Positions 31,885 through 41,937 are shown, numbered from the stretch's first letter. The stretch is 64,000 bases of DNA from Enterococcus hirae ATCC 9790 (GCF_000271405.2 NC_018081.1:296856-360855), one strand, 5' to 3'. Notes: generated from the letters alone by a model not told the origin. A program made the numbers and translations.

Positions 31885-32152
31885 TTAATACAAATATTTC
31901 CTTCCCCGAGGAACATCAAATTTCTTTCTTATATAACCCAATGTATTCTTGTAATATTCCATATTTCTTTCCTTTTCTATATTTTTTAAGATTTTTAATT
32001 CCAACTGCAGTAATGCTGACAAGTCTTCTTTATTTGATACACCGTAAAACCTCGAATTGACCAATTTCTTTCTCTAATCGGATTCGTCTTATATTGCTAA
32101 CGATTACATTTTCTTTATAAATAATTTTCCCATAAACTGAGCAACTACTCAT
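31885..32152 (-). CDS. Small protein between DUF6119-like and helicase genes, frameshifted
   Basis: Too short for a standard gene call because of a frame change near 32,070. The two halves read MSSCSVYGKIIYKENVIVSNIRRIRLE and LVNSRFYGVSNKEDLSALLQLELKILKNIEKERNMEYYKNTLGYIRKKFDVPRGRKYLY, together about 89 residues. The second half is a charged helix and looks like real coding sequence. No family recognised. It starts about 20 bases after the repaired stop of the helicase gene and 50 bases before the DUF6119-like gene, so all three are likely co-transcribed. Confidence 0.45.
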
Positions 32153-32171
32153 TTCAAATTAGGCACCACTC

Positions 32172-34833
32172 TTATTCATACACTCGTTTAAAAACTTTTT
32201 GTTTTTCTCTCAATGTTTCCTTCAGTTGTCTTCAACCTAAGCAAAGGAATTTCAGCTTTTTCTAAAATAATATTTTTAAGCCTGTCACGTTCTTGCTGCA
32301 CCTTATCATCATGACTACTTCCATCCACTTCAATCACTCCAATCGGAATCTTGCCGATCTTATAATAAATGACAAAATCACAGCTCGATTTTTGCTTCAT
32401 GAATTCTATCTCTCTATCAGTAAATGAATTATTTTTAATGGAGACAAGTTGGATTAAATTGATCTGCATATGAAACGTCAAAGAAGCAAATTCATCTGTC
32501 CTTAAAATATCCCTCAACAAGGCAGCCATAATCCGCTCAGATTTGAAATATGAGTCCTTTAAATTTAATTGAGTATTTAATTTTTCCAGAGAACGATCAT
32601 ATTCCTTATATAATAAATCGAATGCAGAAATTACTGGACTATCATAGATGTATTGATCAGAGGCATAGTACTTAATATATCTAACTAAAGCTGCCAAACT
32701 TTTATTATTCTTTGTAAACACTTGATTACCAGTTACTAAAGTGAATTTATTGATGGCTCTAGAAACAGCTACATTCACCAAATGCGGATTATCAACAAAA
32801 TCAATCGATGCTTGACTGCTTTTTTTCTTATCCAAAACTGTTGAAAAAATAATTTCTTTACATTCTCTTCCTTGAAATTTATGAATAGTTGCTCTAGCAA
32901 ACTCTTCTGGTAGATACTTCCCAGCTAAATTCACTTGATTGTTATAAGGAGCAATAAATCCGATGTCTTTCTCATCTGACCAGCCAACTTCCACTAAAGA
33001 CTCAATTTCCCGCAAATTAGCTCGTTTTCTTGTATGGTTTCCTTTAGATGTGATAATTAGTTCAATGGATGCTTCTCCTTCATCGATAGTCATAGGGATT
33101 AATTGATTATTGTAAAATTGCTGATTGCAAAATTGGATAATTTTAGGATGGCATCTATAGTGCTCTTTCAGCAAAGTAATCGGCACTTTCTCTTTAAATA
33201 CATTGATAAAAGAATCCAGTAAACTATATTTTGTACATTCGTAATCATTAGAAGGCGCCTTGATTTCTGTCTTTTCAGGTATGTGAGGAAGTTGTTTGCG
33301 ATCACCCACCACAATAATATTCTTTGCACAGCCCAGACTCAAAATCCCCGGAACGATATCTTGCTGTGATGCTTCGTCGATAATGATATAGTCTAATATC
33401 GCTCCCTCTGCTATAGAATTAATAATCGAATGTGCACTACTGCCAATCACTGGAAAACGTTTAATAAAATTACTGAACTCCTTTTTATAGCTATCTGCGG
33501 TAAAATTTGAATTAGATGGAATTGATTTTGATAATTGTTGCTTGAGAAATTGCATTGATTTATTCGTTAACTCTTCTAATAATTTTTCGAAATTATCCCT
33601 ATTCAAATCGTTCTTATATTTTTGTAATTGCTGCTCTTTTTGTTGTAACGTTTTTTCATAATAATGAAATTGTAGAGAATAAATAAAATTTATTCGTTCA
33701 GTATAAGTATTTAAAAACTTAGTTCTAAATATTCTAAACCCTAGCAATAAGCGGAATCTCTCTTTAAAAGAAAATTTTATTTGAGAAAGATAATTCATAT
33801 ATGCAAGTAAATCAGAAGTTTTCTCTGGACTTAATTTGTATCTTTCGACATCCATTAACTCTACAAGTGTATTTTCTTCATGCCATTCTTCTAAGTACTT
33901 TTTCTCAACAAGCAGCTCGCTGATTTCTGCGGTCAATTGCGCTACTTTATTTTGTGTAGCCAGACTTGCTTTCACCTTCGCTAAAATATCATCAATTTCC
34001 TTTATAGGAGTAGCTGCAGAATTTGAATTATAACGAGGAACTTCTTTTACCCCTGCAAAGAATTCTGTCCTATTAGTTGAACACCCTAATTTCGCAATAA
34101 GGTAGTCTAGTTCTTTTTTAGCCATCTTCTCATACACATTTTCAACTGCTGGATTGTTATTTGAAACAATTGCAACAGATTTTTTATTTATTAAAATATT
34201 TGCAATGATATTTAAAATAGTTTGTGTCTTCCCTGTACCAGGAGGACCTTCAATAATACTAATTTGAGAGGAAAAAGCATTTTCAACAGCTTTTAATTGA
34301 CTCTCATTCAATCCAAAGGGAAAAATCAAATGTTTCAAAGAATTTCTAGCCTCATTTTTACCATAGCAATACGAATGCAACGCTGTTCCTTTGTAAGGAG
34401 TGATTTTTTCCAATTGCCTTTCTATATTTTTGGTCATAGTTTTATTTTCTGGACTAGCATTACGAACACGCTCTTTTACAATTTCAGTAAAATAAGAAAA
34501 TATATCCTCATTTTTCAAATCAGAACTCGAAATAATACTTACTTTTTCTGACTTCATGACATACTTTTTTTGGTCATTTGGATAGTTTACAACAATATAC
34601 TTATTCCCGTATTCAGTGGCTTTATCTATTTGTTGATAAACATTTTCTTCTTTAGATAAAAGACCTGCATGTATCTCTTTTTGTGGTGTAATTTTACATA
34701 AATCTAATGGCTTCCAAAACGATTTACCTGACGGGAAATAAACAGTTACCATTAGTTTATTGTCTTTTTCCCAGAGCTTCCAATCAATTATTTGATTCGT
34801 TTTGTCTTGTCCATTCATAGATATGGAAAACAT
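32172..34833 (-). CDS. SF1 helicase with DUF2726-like nuclease C-terminus
   Basis: About 885 residues. Helicase motifs in order: IIEGPPGTGKTQTILNI (Walker A, about residue 195), YIIIDEASQQD (Walker B), VVGDRKQLPHIP (motif III), FIAPYNNQV, ATIHKFQGRECKEII (motif V) and VNVAVSRAINKFTLV (motif VI), the Upf1/AAA_11-AAA_12 type. The C-terminal 110 residues (MQINLIQLVSIKNNSF...CDFVIYYKIGKIPIGVIEVDGSSHDDKVQQERDRLKNIIL) are DUF2726-like, a VSR/PD-(D/E)xK-type fold with the D and E-V-D residues. The continuous frame stops at 32188; a one-base shift at 32216-32218 would give LREKQKVFKRVYE and a stop at 32172, the more usual family ending. Helicase-nuclease fusions of this kind are common in anti-phage loci. 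Confidence 0.82.
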
Positions 34834-34933
34834 TTAGATCATACCACCTCAATTTCAGACTATATGCTTATTCTAGATTATTGGAAATAAAAGATTTAAC
34901 TGGAATTCAGAGCCACTCAACTTTTCTGATAAC

Positions 34934-35173
34934 CTATTCTATGGAACTTGAACTATATTTCATTTTTTCAAGTTCAAATGCTTCCATCTCTTGTGCATGT
35001 TGTTCTGCTAGACATTTTATACTAATAATAATTGCATTTATTTCATTAATATCTTCTAAACTGATTGAATTTACTATCAATCGTTCATAGGACATCTGGC
35101 TTAACGCTGAAAGACAGCTACTTAAACTATATGAATCAGCTACTAATTTATCGAGATCTACATTTTTTTCCAT
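34934..35173 (-). CDS. Small hypothetical protein
   Basis: 79 residues, ATG at 35173, acidic and helical (LDKLVADSYSLSSCLSALSQMSYERLIVNSISLEDINEINAIIISIKCLAEQHAQEMEAFELEKMKYSSSSIE). No family recognised. It lies 100 bases upstream of the helicase gene on the same strand and could be the first gene of that unit. The codon use is ordinary for the region. Real coding status is likely but not certain. Confidence 0.5.
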   Translation of the reverse strand: MEKNVDLDKLVADSYSLSSCLSALSQMSYERLIVNSISLEDINEINAIIISIKCLAEQHAQEMEAFELEKMKYSSSSIE

Positions 35174-35315
35174 GAGAAATACTCTCCATTCTTTTATCTA
35201 GTTAAGGAACGAAACATCATTATAAATTTATATTAGAGCTGTTGCTTATCTTAATTAACTAATTCGGTATTAAAGCTATTGAATTAAATCTTTACTATTA
35301 AATAACTGTATAAGC

Positions 35316-35356
35316 TATCAACTTACGTTTATATAAATGATTAACGTAAGTTGATA
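35316..35356. other. 14-base perfect inverted repeat in intergenic DNA
   Basis: tatcaacttacgtt and aacgtaagttgata flank a 13-base spacer. No T run follows, so it is not a standard terminator. It stands in a 450-base gene-free stretch upstream of the helicase unit. It may be a regulatory site or a small RNA stem; nothing more can be said. Confidence 0.5.
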
Positions 35357-35581
35357 CTAGTTCGTATTAAGTGACTTTCTCGTAGAATTCAGAAATATTA
35401 AGTTATATGGATACTTTTCGTTCATGTTAGCATATTCCCCTCAATTATTTTCCTCTTTTTTCATCTTATTTCATTCAATTTTCTATTTTATCTTGCAAAT
35501 AATTGATAAAATATTTCATTTTTTCTATAGCATTTACCTTTTAAATCTATCTTCTTTGCAAAGATGACTGAACAAACAAAA

Positions 35582-35616
35582 AAGCTAGAAACACCCTAAA
35601 AAGGTATTTCTAGCTT
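35582..35616. terminator. Displaced sufB terminator copy at island left end
   Basis: Arms agctagaaacacc and ggtatttctagct with one mismatch. It is the counterpart of the sufB terminator at 46942-46974 (arms agctagaaccctt / aagggttctagct) and lies just left of the duplicated sufB codons. Confidence 0.7.
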
Positions 35617-35627
35617 ATGGTATTCAT

Positions 35628-35648
35628 TTAACCCACGGAACCTTCCAT
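35628..35648 (-). other. Attachment site, left: duplicated 3' end of sufB
   Basis: The minus strand reads MEGSVG-stop, the same last residues as the intact sufB at 46987-47007, but with different codons for G, S, V, G. The 8 bases ccttccat (atggaagg) are identical at both sites. This is the mark of a site-specific element that integrates in the 3' end of a gene and restores it with its own copy. The original sufB end is probably the copy here, now 11.4 kb from its gene. Confidence 0.75.
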
Positions 35649-35753
35649 ATAGATTTTTGAATTACACACTAGTTTAAACTAAAACAAACAAGGAAAAGCT
35701 TACCATTTAAACATAAAATTAGCTCATATGAATATATTAGAATGTAAAATAGA

Positions 35754-35771
35754 CTGGTCAAAATCTGGTCA
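35754..35771. repeat. Integrase arm-like repeat, left copy
   Basis: ctggtcaaaatctggtca contains two tggtca units ten bases apart. The identical 18 bases lie at 46898-46915, just inside the other end of the island. Pairs of such repeats near both ends fit arm-type binding sites of the integrase. Confidence 0.65.
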
Positions 35772-35775
35772 AAAA

Positions 35776-35803
35776 AGAGGACTAATACAGGTAGTCCTCT
35801 TTT
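35776..35803. terminator. Hairpin terminator inside the left island end
   Basis: Arms agaggacta and tagtcctct followed by a T run. It would end transcripts running rightward from the left junction; leftward cargo transcripts meet an A-rich flank. From here to the helicase stop at 36022 I see no gene. Confidence 0.65.
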
Positions 35804-36021
35804 TTGTTATATTGATATTCTAAATCATTTTTTTGGACTTATTCCCTGTTCGACATAGACCCGAATTGACCTCTCAATAAGTCTCAAACTAAGTCGTACA
35901 GAGACAAAAATTTCAAAATTGACCTGTTAAATGGGCATCGAATATCATTTAAAATCAATACTATGGAGCCAAAACAAGCCCGCAGATAGTTATTATAATG
36001 CAAATATTTTATAATCTGATT

Positions 36022-38630
36022 CTATTTCCCAATAGGTAAATCCTTAAGTTTAGAAGATGTAAAAAATTCATGTATTTCTTTAGGAGTTAAATGATTTTCA
36101 TGTAAAGTTTTTGCAGCATCAAGTCTCCAAAGAAGATCTCCCTCAGACGAATATTTTCTTCTAATTTCAGATATTACTGGCAGTTTCTTTTCAGCAAATT
36201 CTATTATTTTTTGTCTATCCACATAATAAACATCTGAAATTAGATTCTTTATTGATCCTGAAATGGTACTTGAATTTGAGACAAACACGTTAATAATTTC
36301 TGCGTTTGGAGATAACATCAGATCTTTTTCATGGGCTTTTATCCAATTTGTGTGAGTACTTGATTGCCTTGCATGTTTGATAGATATCTCTTTCTCAACG
36401 TTACCATAAATTTTACTTTCAGTAACCATACAGTATTCATCATTTAAAATCCACCAAGTATCTGGATCAGCATCTCCCATAGAATTTCCCGTTTTAAATC
36501 CTAACAATTTGCCAAGCTTTTTCATTCCTCGTTCAAATTTAACACCTTCATCCTTCAATAAATTAACTGTTTCAGTTGCTTCTTTTTCAAATTCTCTAAT
36601 TCTTTTTGATTCCTGAATAGATTCTATTTCTTGTTCTATCCTGTCTATCATTTCAGAAAGCTGATCGTTATAAATATCATTTTTTTCATTAGTATTTTCA
36701 ATTTTTAAATTCCTGAACCACGTTATAGTACCTGAATATTTTGCAGCCTGAGTATAGTACTCATTTGCTTTGTACCTATTTAATTCACCATTTCCCTCTA
36801 AATATAGTCGGTTATAAATAGAGCCAATCTCATAATTCCAATATTGTCTATACCCTCCAAGTTCCCTTGCTTTCAGTGTTTGAAGTATATCAATAGCTAT
36901 ATTTATAGCTTCCTCATAATCTTGTTTCCACAATGAATATTGAAAATCTACTTCTAGTTTGGCAGAATTTAGAAGTTCTTCATTACAACTACTAATGCTA
37001 TCTTCTTTTCTGTATTGATTTCGTTTTTTTATTATTTGGGCATCTATTTCGTTCCAATCACCGTCTCTAGTAAAACCTAGTTGAGCAGTTTCAATCATAT
37101 CCTCTACTGAGCCCATTTGATTACTTACGGAATACCCTGTCTCTATTTCAGCTCTCAATTCTGGTGAAAAAAGATTAGCTTTTCCATTTGGAGACATAAT
37201 ATTTTGTAACTCTCTCCCAATAATCATAACCACTGCATAATCAGTAGTGGTTCGTGTACATCTACCCACAGCTTGTGTTATTCTTGTCTTCATTCTTTCA
37301 TCAAATAAAACAGCCGTAGACAATTTAGTTGTAAAGAACTTTTCTTGTAAACCTATAGTACTAGGCAATCCATGTATGATTAAAAAATGACATAAATCAT
37401 CTTGCATGTTTAAACCATCATACCTGTTCGCAAGAACTGCAACTGCATCACTGTCTACACTAAAATCATCTAATGATCTGTCTAAGTCTGATATCCCGTA
37501 TACTCTACTATGAGAGTTTTTTATTAGAACGTCTTTTAATCTCTGCATATCTCTTCCGCTTTCAGTTAAGATCAATGCTCTAGGGGTTTGCTCTTTGATT
37601 TTGGAGAATATCTCAAAATTATGTTCTTGTTCAAATTTAACATTTGGAAAAATAAAAAAACGGCGACCTATACTAGGTACTCTATTTTCAGCTAGAGTCA
37701 ATCTTTTTATTTTACCTACCCCTACCGTTCTCTCTAATTCACCACTTGTCCCTAGCGTTGCCGACATGTATATCCTTTGTTTTGGATTACTAAATGCACT
37801 CAATTCATTTGTGGGAGGAATTAAAGGTCTAATCATAATATTATGTTTACTTAAATAAACATTACAAGCTTCTAGATTATATTTTATATTCCCCCATGAA
37901 TATTTTTTTGAAGTGTCTGCTAATACTCTCGGATCTATAATGTCTATTAAATCCTTTTGTAAATCGAAAAGTTTTATTCTGGGGATCATATCACACCAGT
38001 TCTCTTCCGAATGAGTCTCTAGATCTTCAGTTAATCTTAAATATGAACTATTAGAAATAACCTCTTTAAGTCTTTCTACAATACAATTGAACAATTCTGA
38101 ATCATTGATCCTATTTATAGTTACAGTCCAGTTTTTTGCTATATAACCTTCGGCACTGTGAGCATCATCAAAAATAACAACATCTGCATTGTTAAAAAAG
38201 CTATTAGTATTAAAAATCGAACTGTAATTGGTAACTGCAATCTTACTACAGTCAGTATAAGAGCTCATTTGTTCTTGACTATAATCTGCTCGGCTACCTG
38301 TAAAGCCAATCGTGGGAATATCATACTGATCAGTAGCCTGTGTTACAACTTGATTTACCAATTGATTATTAGGACAAACATATACAATCTTCTCATTATA
38401 TTTTCTTCTTCTAAATTCAGCAATAAGTAGACCAACTAAAGTTTTACCACTACCTGTTGGTAACTCTAGAGCAACATCTTTACATGGCAAACAAGTTTCT
38501 ACATAGTTTGTTAGGATCTCTGCCTGATAATCTAATACCCCTTTTATTTTCTTTTTTTATAATCTTCATACATTTCTTGTGGACTATTAAATGTTAAATC
38601 ATCACTTTCATCGAAAACAAATCTAGACAT
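36022..38630 (-). CDS. DEAD/DEAH-type helicase, island cargo, frameshifted near start
   Basis: ATG at 38630 behind AGGAGG gives MSRFVFDESDDLTFNSPQEMYEDYKK and then breaks at seven T (38552-38558); eight would read on as KIKGVLDYQAEILTNYVETCLPCKDVALELPTGSGKT, giving about 869 residues. SF2 helicase motifs: Q-like DYQAEIL, Walker A PTGSGKTLVGL, motif II VIFDDAHSAEG (DDAH in place of DEAH), MSATLG (motif III), and QAVGRCTRTTTDYAVV (motif VI). The C-terminal 350 residues are helical with a TPR-like look, and near the end DPDTWWILNDEYCMVTESKIYG could be a nuclease-like E-x-K site. It is downstream of the Abi_C/HEPN gene on the same strand, 117 bases away. Together they are the likely defence cargo of the island. 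Confidence 0.8.
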
Positions 38631-38746
38631 GTAATTCCTCCTAATTCAATTGAATACCCCTTAAATTATAAATCCCATTTTAAAGAGTAATTTAGCTAAT
38701 TGATAGCACTAAAATCTATATCCAATAAAATATATTTATATTATTA

Positions 38747-39649
38747 TTATACTCCCAACTTATTCCTATAGTCATATGTTTCCCATATAAATTTAACAAT
38801 TGTCATTGTGGCATTTACCACTAGTGATGCATATCTTGAAGGTAATTCTTCGAAATTTTTACCTTTTCCGTGCCCGACACCTTTTTCATTACGAAGGTGG
38901 TTGATTCCATCAACTATTTGAGTAAGACTACTTAATATTTTTTTTATTTCTTTATTTGATTGGGCATAAACATTCTCCTTAGCTTCAATATTTAATTCTA
39001 TAAATACAGCTTTTCTTAATTCTTGAATGGTTGCATTGTTTGAGTATGTTATACCTTGTTCATCTAGTATAAATTTAAAACAAGATTCAAGTAGCTCTTT
39101 GGATTTTCCTATAGCATCAGCGGGAGAGCTGTCAATGGATTGTATGAGTATTTTGATTTGCCTTTCAATGTATTCACTATCAAATTTATTTAATACATAT
39201 TCTGATAACACTATATTAGATTGATCTAATTGGGCTTCGTACTCCTTGAATCTAATATATAATTGCTCTATTTGTTGTTCACGCTCTTTAGTCTTACATG
39301 TAGAATCATTTAAAATATTTTTATAGTAATCAATCAAATCAAGGCATAGCCTAACAATTAAATAGTCATCGTATTCATCTATAAAATTACATAGGGAACG
39401 TCCTTTAGAGCAATTGTATATTCCTTGAATATCATATCCGATAGAGTTAATAGTAAAATCACTAAACGACTGATTATTAAAGTCCAATACATATCCATTA
39501 TTATTAAAGCATTCTTTCATTAACTTTTTATCTATCCACGTAACCTTCAAATGTTTGTCCTCCGAGATAATAGTTCTGTTATTAAAAGTCATTATTCTAT
39601 ACATAATAAAGTTTATCATGCTCATACTAAATTTTATATTATATTTCAA
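38747..39649 (-). CDS. Abortive-infection C-terminal (Abi_C, HEPN-like) protein
   Basis: Up to 300 residues. The N-terminal 130 residues are not recognised. The C-terminal half has the Abi_C pattern: SSPADAIGKSKELLESCFKFILDEQGI, then INHLRNEKGVGHGKGKNFEELPSRYASLVVNATMTIVKFIWETY. The R-N-x4-H core (RNEKGVGH) is that of HEPN ribonucleases. No good ribosome site marks the start; candidates are TTG 39649 and ATGs shortly downstream (MSMINFIMYRIMTFNN), so the first 20 residues are uncertain. HEPN proteins of this type stop phage growth by cutting RNA. The adjacent helicase, on the same strand, may be its sensor or partner. Confidence 0.75.
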   Translation of the reverse strand: MKYNIKFSMSMINFIMYRIMTFNNRTIISEDKHLKVTWIDKKLMKECFNNNGYVLDFNNQSFSDFTINSIGYDIQGIYNCSKGRSLCNFIDEYDDYLIVRLCLDLIDYYKNILNDSTCKTKEREQQIEQLYIRFKEYEAQLDQSNIVLSEYVLNKFDSEYIERQIKILIQSIDSSPADAIGKSKELLESCFKFILDEQGITYSNNATIQELRKAVFIELNIEAKENVYAQSNKEIKKILSSLTQIVDGINHLRNEKGVGHGKGKNFEELPSRYASLVVNATMTIVKFIWETYDYRNKLGV

Positions 39650-39871
39650 AAAAATCGTTATTTCATATGTATATGAAACATTTCCATTAATTATTTTTTA
39701 TCCAAAAACACACTAAATAGTAGGATAATACTTGGTTAATATACAAAAAAGTATTATTCTCTCCTACTATCTGAAACGGCAATAATACTATTATATCAAC
39801 GTTTACGTAGGTATATTCTGTTTCATTTCAGATACATTTCACTTAAGCGGATTCCAAAAAACAAAAGAAAA

Positions 39872-39909
39872 AGGAACCCCTAGTTAGCTTATGCTTTCTG
39901 ATGGTTCCT
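39872..39909. terminator. Hairpin terminator
   Basis: aggaacc and ggttcct arms with A and T tracts outside. It follows the end of the small membrane-protein gene on the minus strand (stop at 39971). Confidence 0.55.
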
Positions 39910-39970
39910 CTTAAGACACGGTCATATAACAACGGGGTGGGGTAAATGAATGAAAAAGATGGAAGAATCA

Positions 39971-40695
39971 TTATTCAATAGCTTTCTTAAATACTTCGTT
40001 GTAATCAGTTATCTGTCCGTTCTTAAATACCACAGAATAATCTTTTTTCCATTTTCAAGTAACCTAAGTGGAATGTCTTTACCAACTTGCTCTGTCACTG
40101 CATTACTGATACCTGTTAGATTAGCTAATAAATCTGATAAAGATTGAGCATCTGTAGAAATCTCTGTATCAGTATTTATCGTGATTCCTTTATCTTCATT
40201 TACAAGTTTCCAAGTAGGTGGTATAGCTGTGTAGGTTTCTACAAATGAATTAAGTTTTTCATTAAGTGGCTTCTCTTTTATATTTCCATCTAAAAACTCT
40301 GTATATATGGCTTGAGCCATACTAAAACAAAGCTGACCTTGTTCCAATAATTTTACATTGTTAGTTAGTAAAGCTGTATTCACTTTGTCTATTGCTTCGC
40401 AAAGAGTATCTTTAGTGTCCCTAATAGCTTTAGGTGTGCCTTCTGGAATTTCCCTACTTGATACCTCATCCATTTTATCTTCCATAAAACCCTTAAAATC
40501 ATATCTTTCTCCCAACCCCATAGAAGTTTTTGAGAAAGCTTTCATTTGTGAGTCTATTTCTTCAATAATATTTAACATGTCTGATACATATTGTTTAGGC
40601 TGATTCGTTTTTAATCTATATGTGGTAGATATCTCAATCCCTCCAATCATCAATAAAATTGCCAAACAAATCCATAATAATTTTTTCTTTTTCAT
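39971..40695 (-). CDS. Membrane-anchored or secreted protein of unknown function, frameshift near C-terminus
   Basis: ATG behind AGGAGG. Residues 5-24 (LLWICLAILLMIGGIEISTT) are a signal anchor with no lipobox. The rest is outside the cell, mainly helical, with no family I recognise. The frame ends in an odd tail (KKIILWYLRTDR); one base added at the T6 run 40043-40048 gives ENGKKDYSVVFKNGQITDYNEVFKKAIE and a stop at 39971, which reads like a natural end, total about 241 residues. It is the last of three small membrane-protein genes on the minus strand of the island. Confidence 0.7.
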
Positions 40696-40784
40696 TTTTC
40701 CTCCTATCTACTGCTGTTATAACAGTGACTAATGTAAAGATTTTCCCAGTAATCATTAGACTATTATTTACAGGGAATCAAAAA

Positions 40785-40816
40785 AACTCCTTAGTAAGCT
40801 TACACCTTTAGGAGTT
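40785..40816. terminator. Hairpin terminator
   Basis: aactcct and aggagtt arms with an A run on the left, placed after the stop of the 40849-41175 gene (minus strand). Confidence 0.5.
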
Positions 40817-40848
40817 CCTGTTTGGACGGTATGCATAATACATTTAAA

Positions 40849-41175
40849 TCAATTTAACATTAACACCTCAGTATATGGTATCTCTACATATACACGGTCT
40901 TTTTTTGGATAGTACTCGACATTTATATTGATAGCACTTCCATTGTCTAACGTAGCTTTAGCCCGGTACGTGTTATCACCATTATCATGAGTGATCGTCA
41001 CATCATCACATGTCCGATTTAAGTTATACTGTTCTTGTAAAATCTGAGTTACCAATGGTACAGATGACTTCTCTAGTCCAGATGAACCCGTCATTCTTGA
41101 AAAAATTATACCTATAATAGCCAATACGACGATACCTATAATGACAAACTTCTTGTTCATATTTACTTTATTCAA
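40849..41175 (-). CDS. Small membrane-anchored protein
   Basis: About 108 residues. The TTG at 41175 stands nine bases behind AGGAGAT and is the best start; an ATG four codons on is the other choice. One membrane helix (FVIIGIVVLAIIGIIFS) precedes an outer domain of about 80 residues (SSVPLVTQILQEQYNLNRTCDDVTITHDNGDNTYRAKATLDNGSAININVEYY), which is beta-rich and PepSY- or DUF4333-like in look. No firm family. It is between the other two membrane-protein genes of the island. Confidence 0.65.
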   Translation of the reverse strand: MNKVNMNKKFVIIGIVVLAIIGIIFSRMTGSSGLEKSSVPLVTQILQEQYNLNRTCDDVTITHDNGDNTYRAKATLDNGSAININVEYYPKKDRVYVEIPYTEVLMLN

Positions 41176-41220
41176 CTTTTTATCTCCTATCTCCAAAATA
41201 ATTTGCTTTTATCCCTCTTA

Positions 41221-41583
41221 TCAGTACATTGACATCCCTAAAAGTACACCAAAGATGGCTCCAGCTACCCCTGCTATCATCAAAATCGTACCCATTTGTT
41301 CATCTTTATCTCGATATAAGTAGCCCATAATAACAGCAACAGCACCAAATACAACAGGAATAAATGCTAACGATACTACCATAGAAATCCAACCAATAAT
41401 CAAATACAGCTTCCCTGTCTCTTGTCCATGTACGATTTGTTCCTTCATTTCATTAATTGTCTGCTCAGTACTTTTCTTTACTGCGTCTGCTCCAGTTGTC
41501 TCATCTGTTTCTTGTAGTGCTCCGCAAAACTGGCAATACTTACTTTCATCTGTTATTTCTTTGCCACATTTTCTACAATACAT
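41221..41583 (-). CDS. Zinc-ribbon membrane protein
   Basis: 120 residues from the ATG at 41583 (GGAGGAGAAG). The N-terminus MYCRKCGKEITDESKYCQFCGALQ is a zinc ribbon with two CxxC pairs. Two membrane helices follow (LYLIIGWISMVVSLAFIPVVFGAVAVIMGYLY and TILMIAGVAGAIFGVLLG). Such small zinc-ribbon membrane proteins are common and of unknown role. First of the three small membrane-protein genes, transcribed after the XRE gene at 41620. Confidence 0.75.
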   Translation of the reverse strand: MYCRKCGKEITDESKYCQFCGALQETDETTGADAVKKSTEQTINEMKEQIVHGQETGKLYLIIGWISMVVSLAFIPVVFGAVAVIMGYLYRDKDEQMGTILMIAGVAGAIFGVLLGMSMY

Positions 41584-41619
41584 GTCTTCTCCTCCTAAAA
41601 ACATTCAATTGTTTATTAG

Positions 41620-41835
41620 TTAACTGTTTACTTTATTAAATACATCAGAAAACAGCTCATTCATTGGTACACTTAATATCTCAGAAAGCATCTTCATTTG
41701 ATAGGGTTTAGGAATCGTTCTCCCTGTTTGCCACGAACTTACACATTGCTGTGTAACATTCATTTTTTTTGCTAACTCCGTTTGAGAAAGTCCTTTTTCT
41801 TTTCTGTATCGGCTGAGATTACTTACTTTTTTCAT
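41620..41835 (-). CDS. XRE-family DNA-binding protein (Cro-like)
   Basis: 71 residues from the ATG at 41835 (AGGAGGGGAG). One helix-turn-helix: LSRYRKEKGLSQTELAKKMNVTQQCVSSWQTGRTIPKPYQMKMLSEIL. It is divergent from the XRE gene at 41962, with two tacaaca palindromes between them, the layout of a Cro/CI switch. It probably governs the small membrane-protein genes that follow. Confidence 0.8.
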   Translation of the reverse strand: MKKVSNLSRYRKEKGLSQTELAKKMNVTQQCVSSWQTGRTIPKPYQMKMLSEILSVPMNELFSDVFNKVNS

Positions 41836-41859
41836 GATTCTCCCCTCCTGTTTTATTAT

Positions 41860-41878
41860 ATACAACAATATGATGTAT
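41860..41878. promoter_or_regulatory. Operator-like inverted repeat, near 41835 gene
   Basis: atacaacaatatgatgtat shares the atacaaca half-site with the palindrome at 41921 and has a partial mirror half. Probable second operator for the two divergent XRE proteins. Confidence 0.45.
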
Positions 41879-41920
41879 TTCAACTCATAAAATATAAAAA
41901 ACTTCAAATACCATTACAAA

Positions 41921-41937
41921 TACAACAACTTGTTGTA
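41921..41937. promoter_or_regulatory. Operator palindrome, near 41962 gene
   Basis: tacaacaacttgttgta is a perfect palindrome around its central base (tacaacaa / ttgttgta). It overlaps the promoter region of the 41962 repressor gene and suits dimer binding. Confidence 0.6.

Noticed and set aside
36022..39649. Restriction-modification or BREX reading of the helicase/HEPN pair
   Set aside because: No methyltransferase, PglZ, or specificity gene is present nearby.
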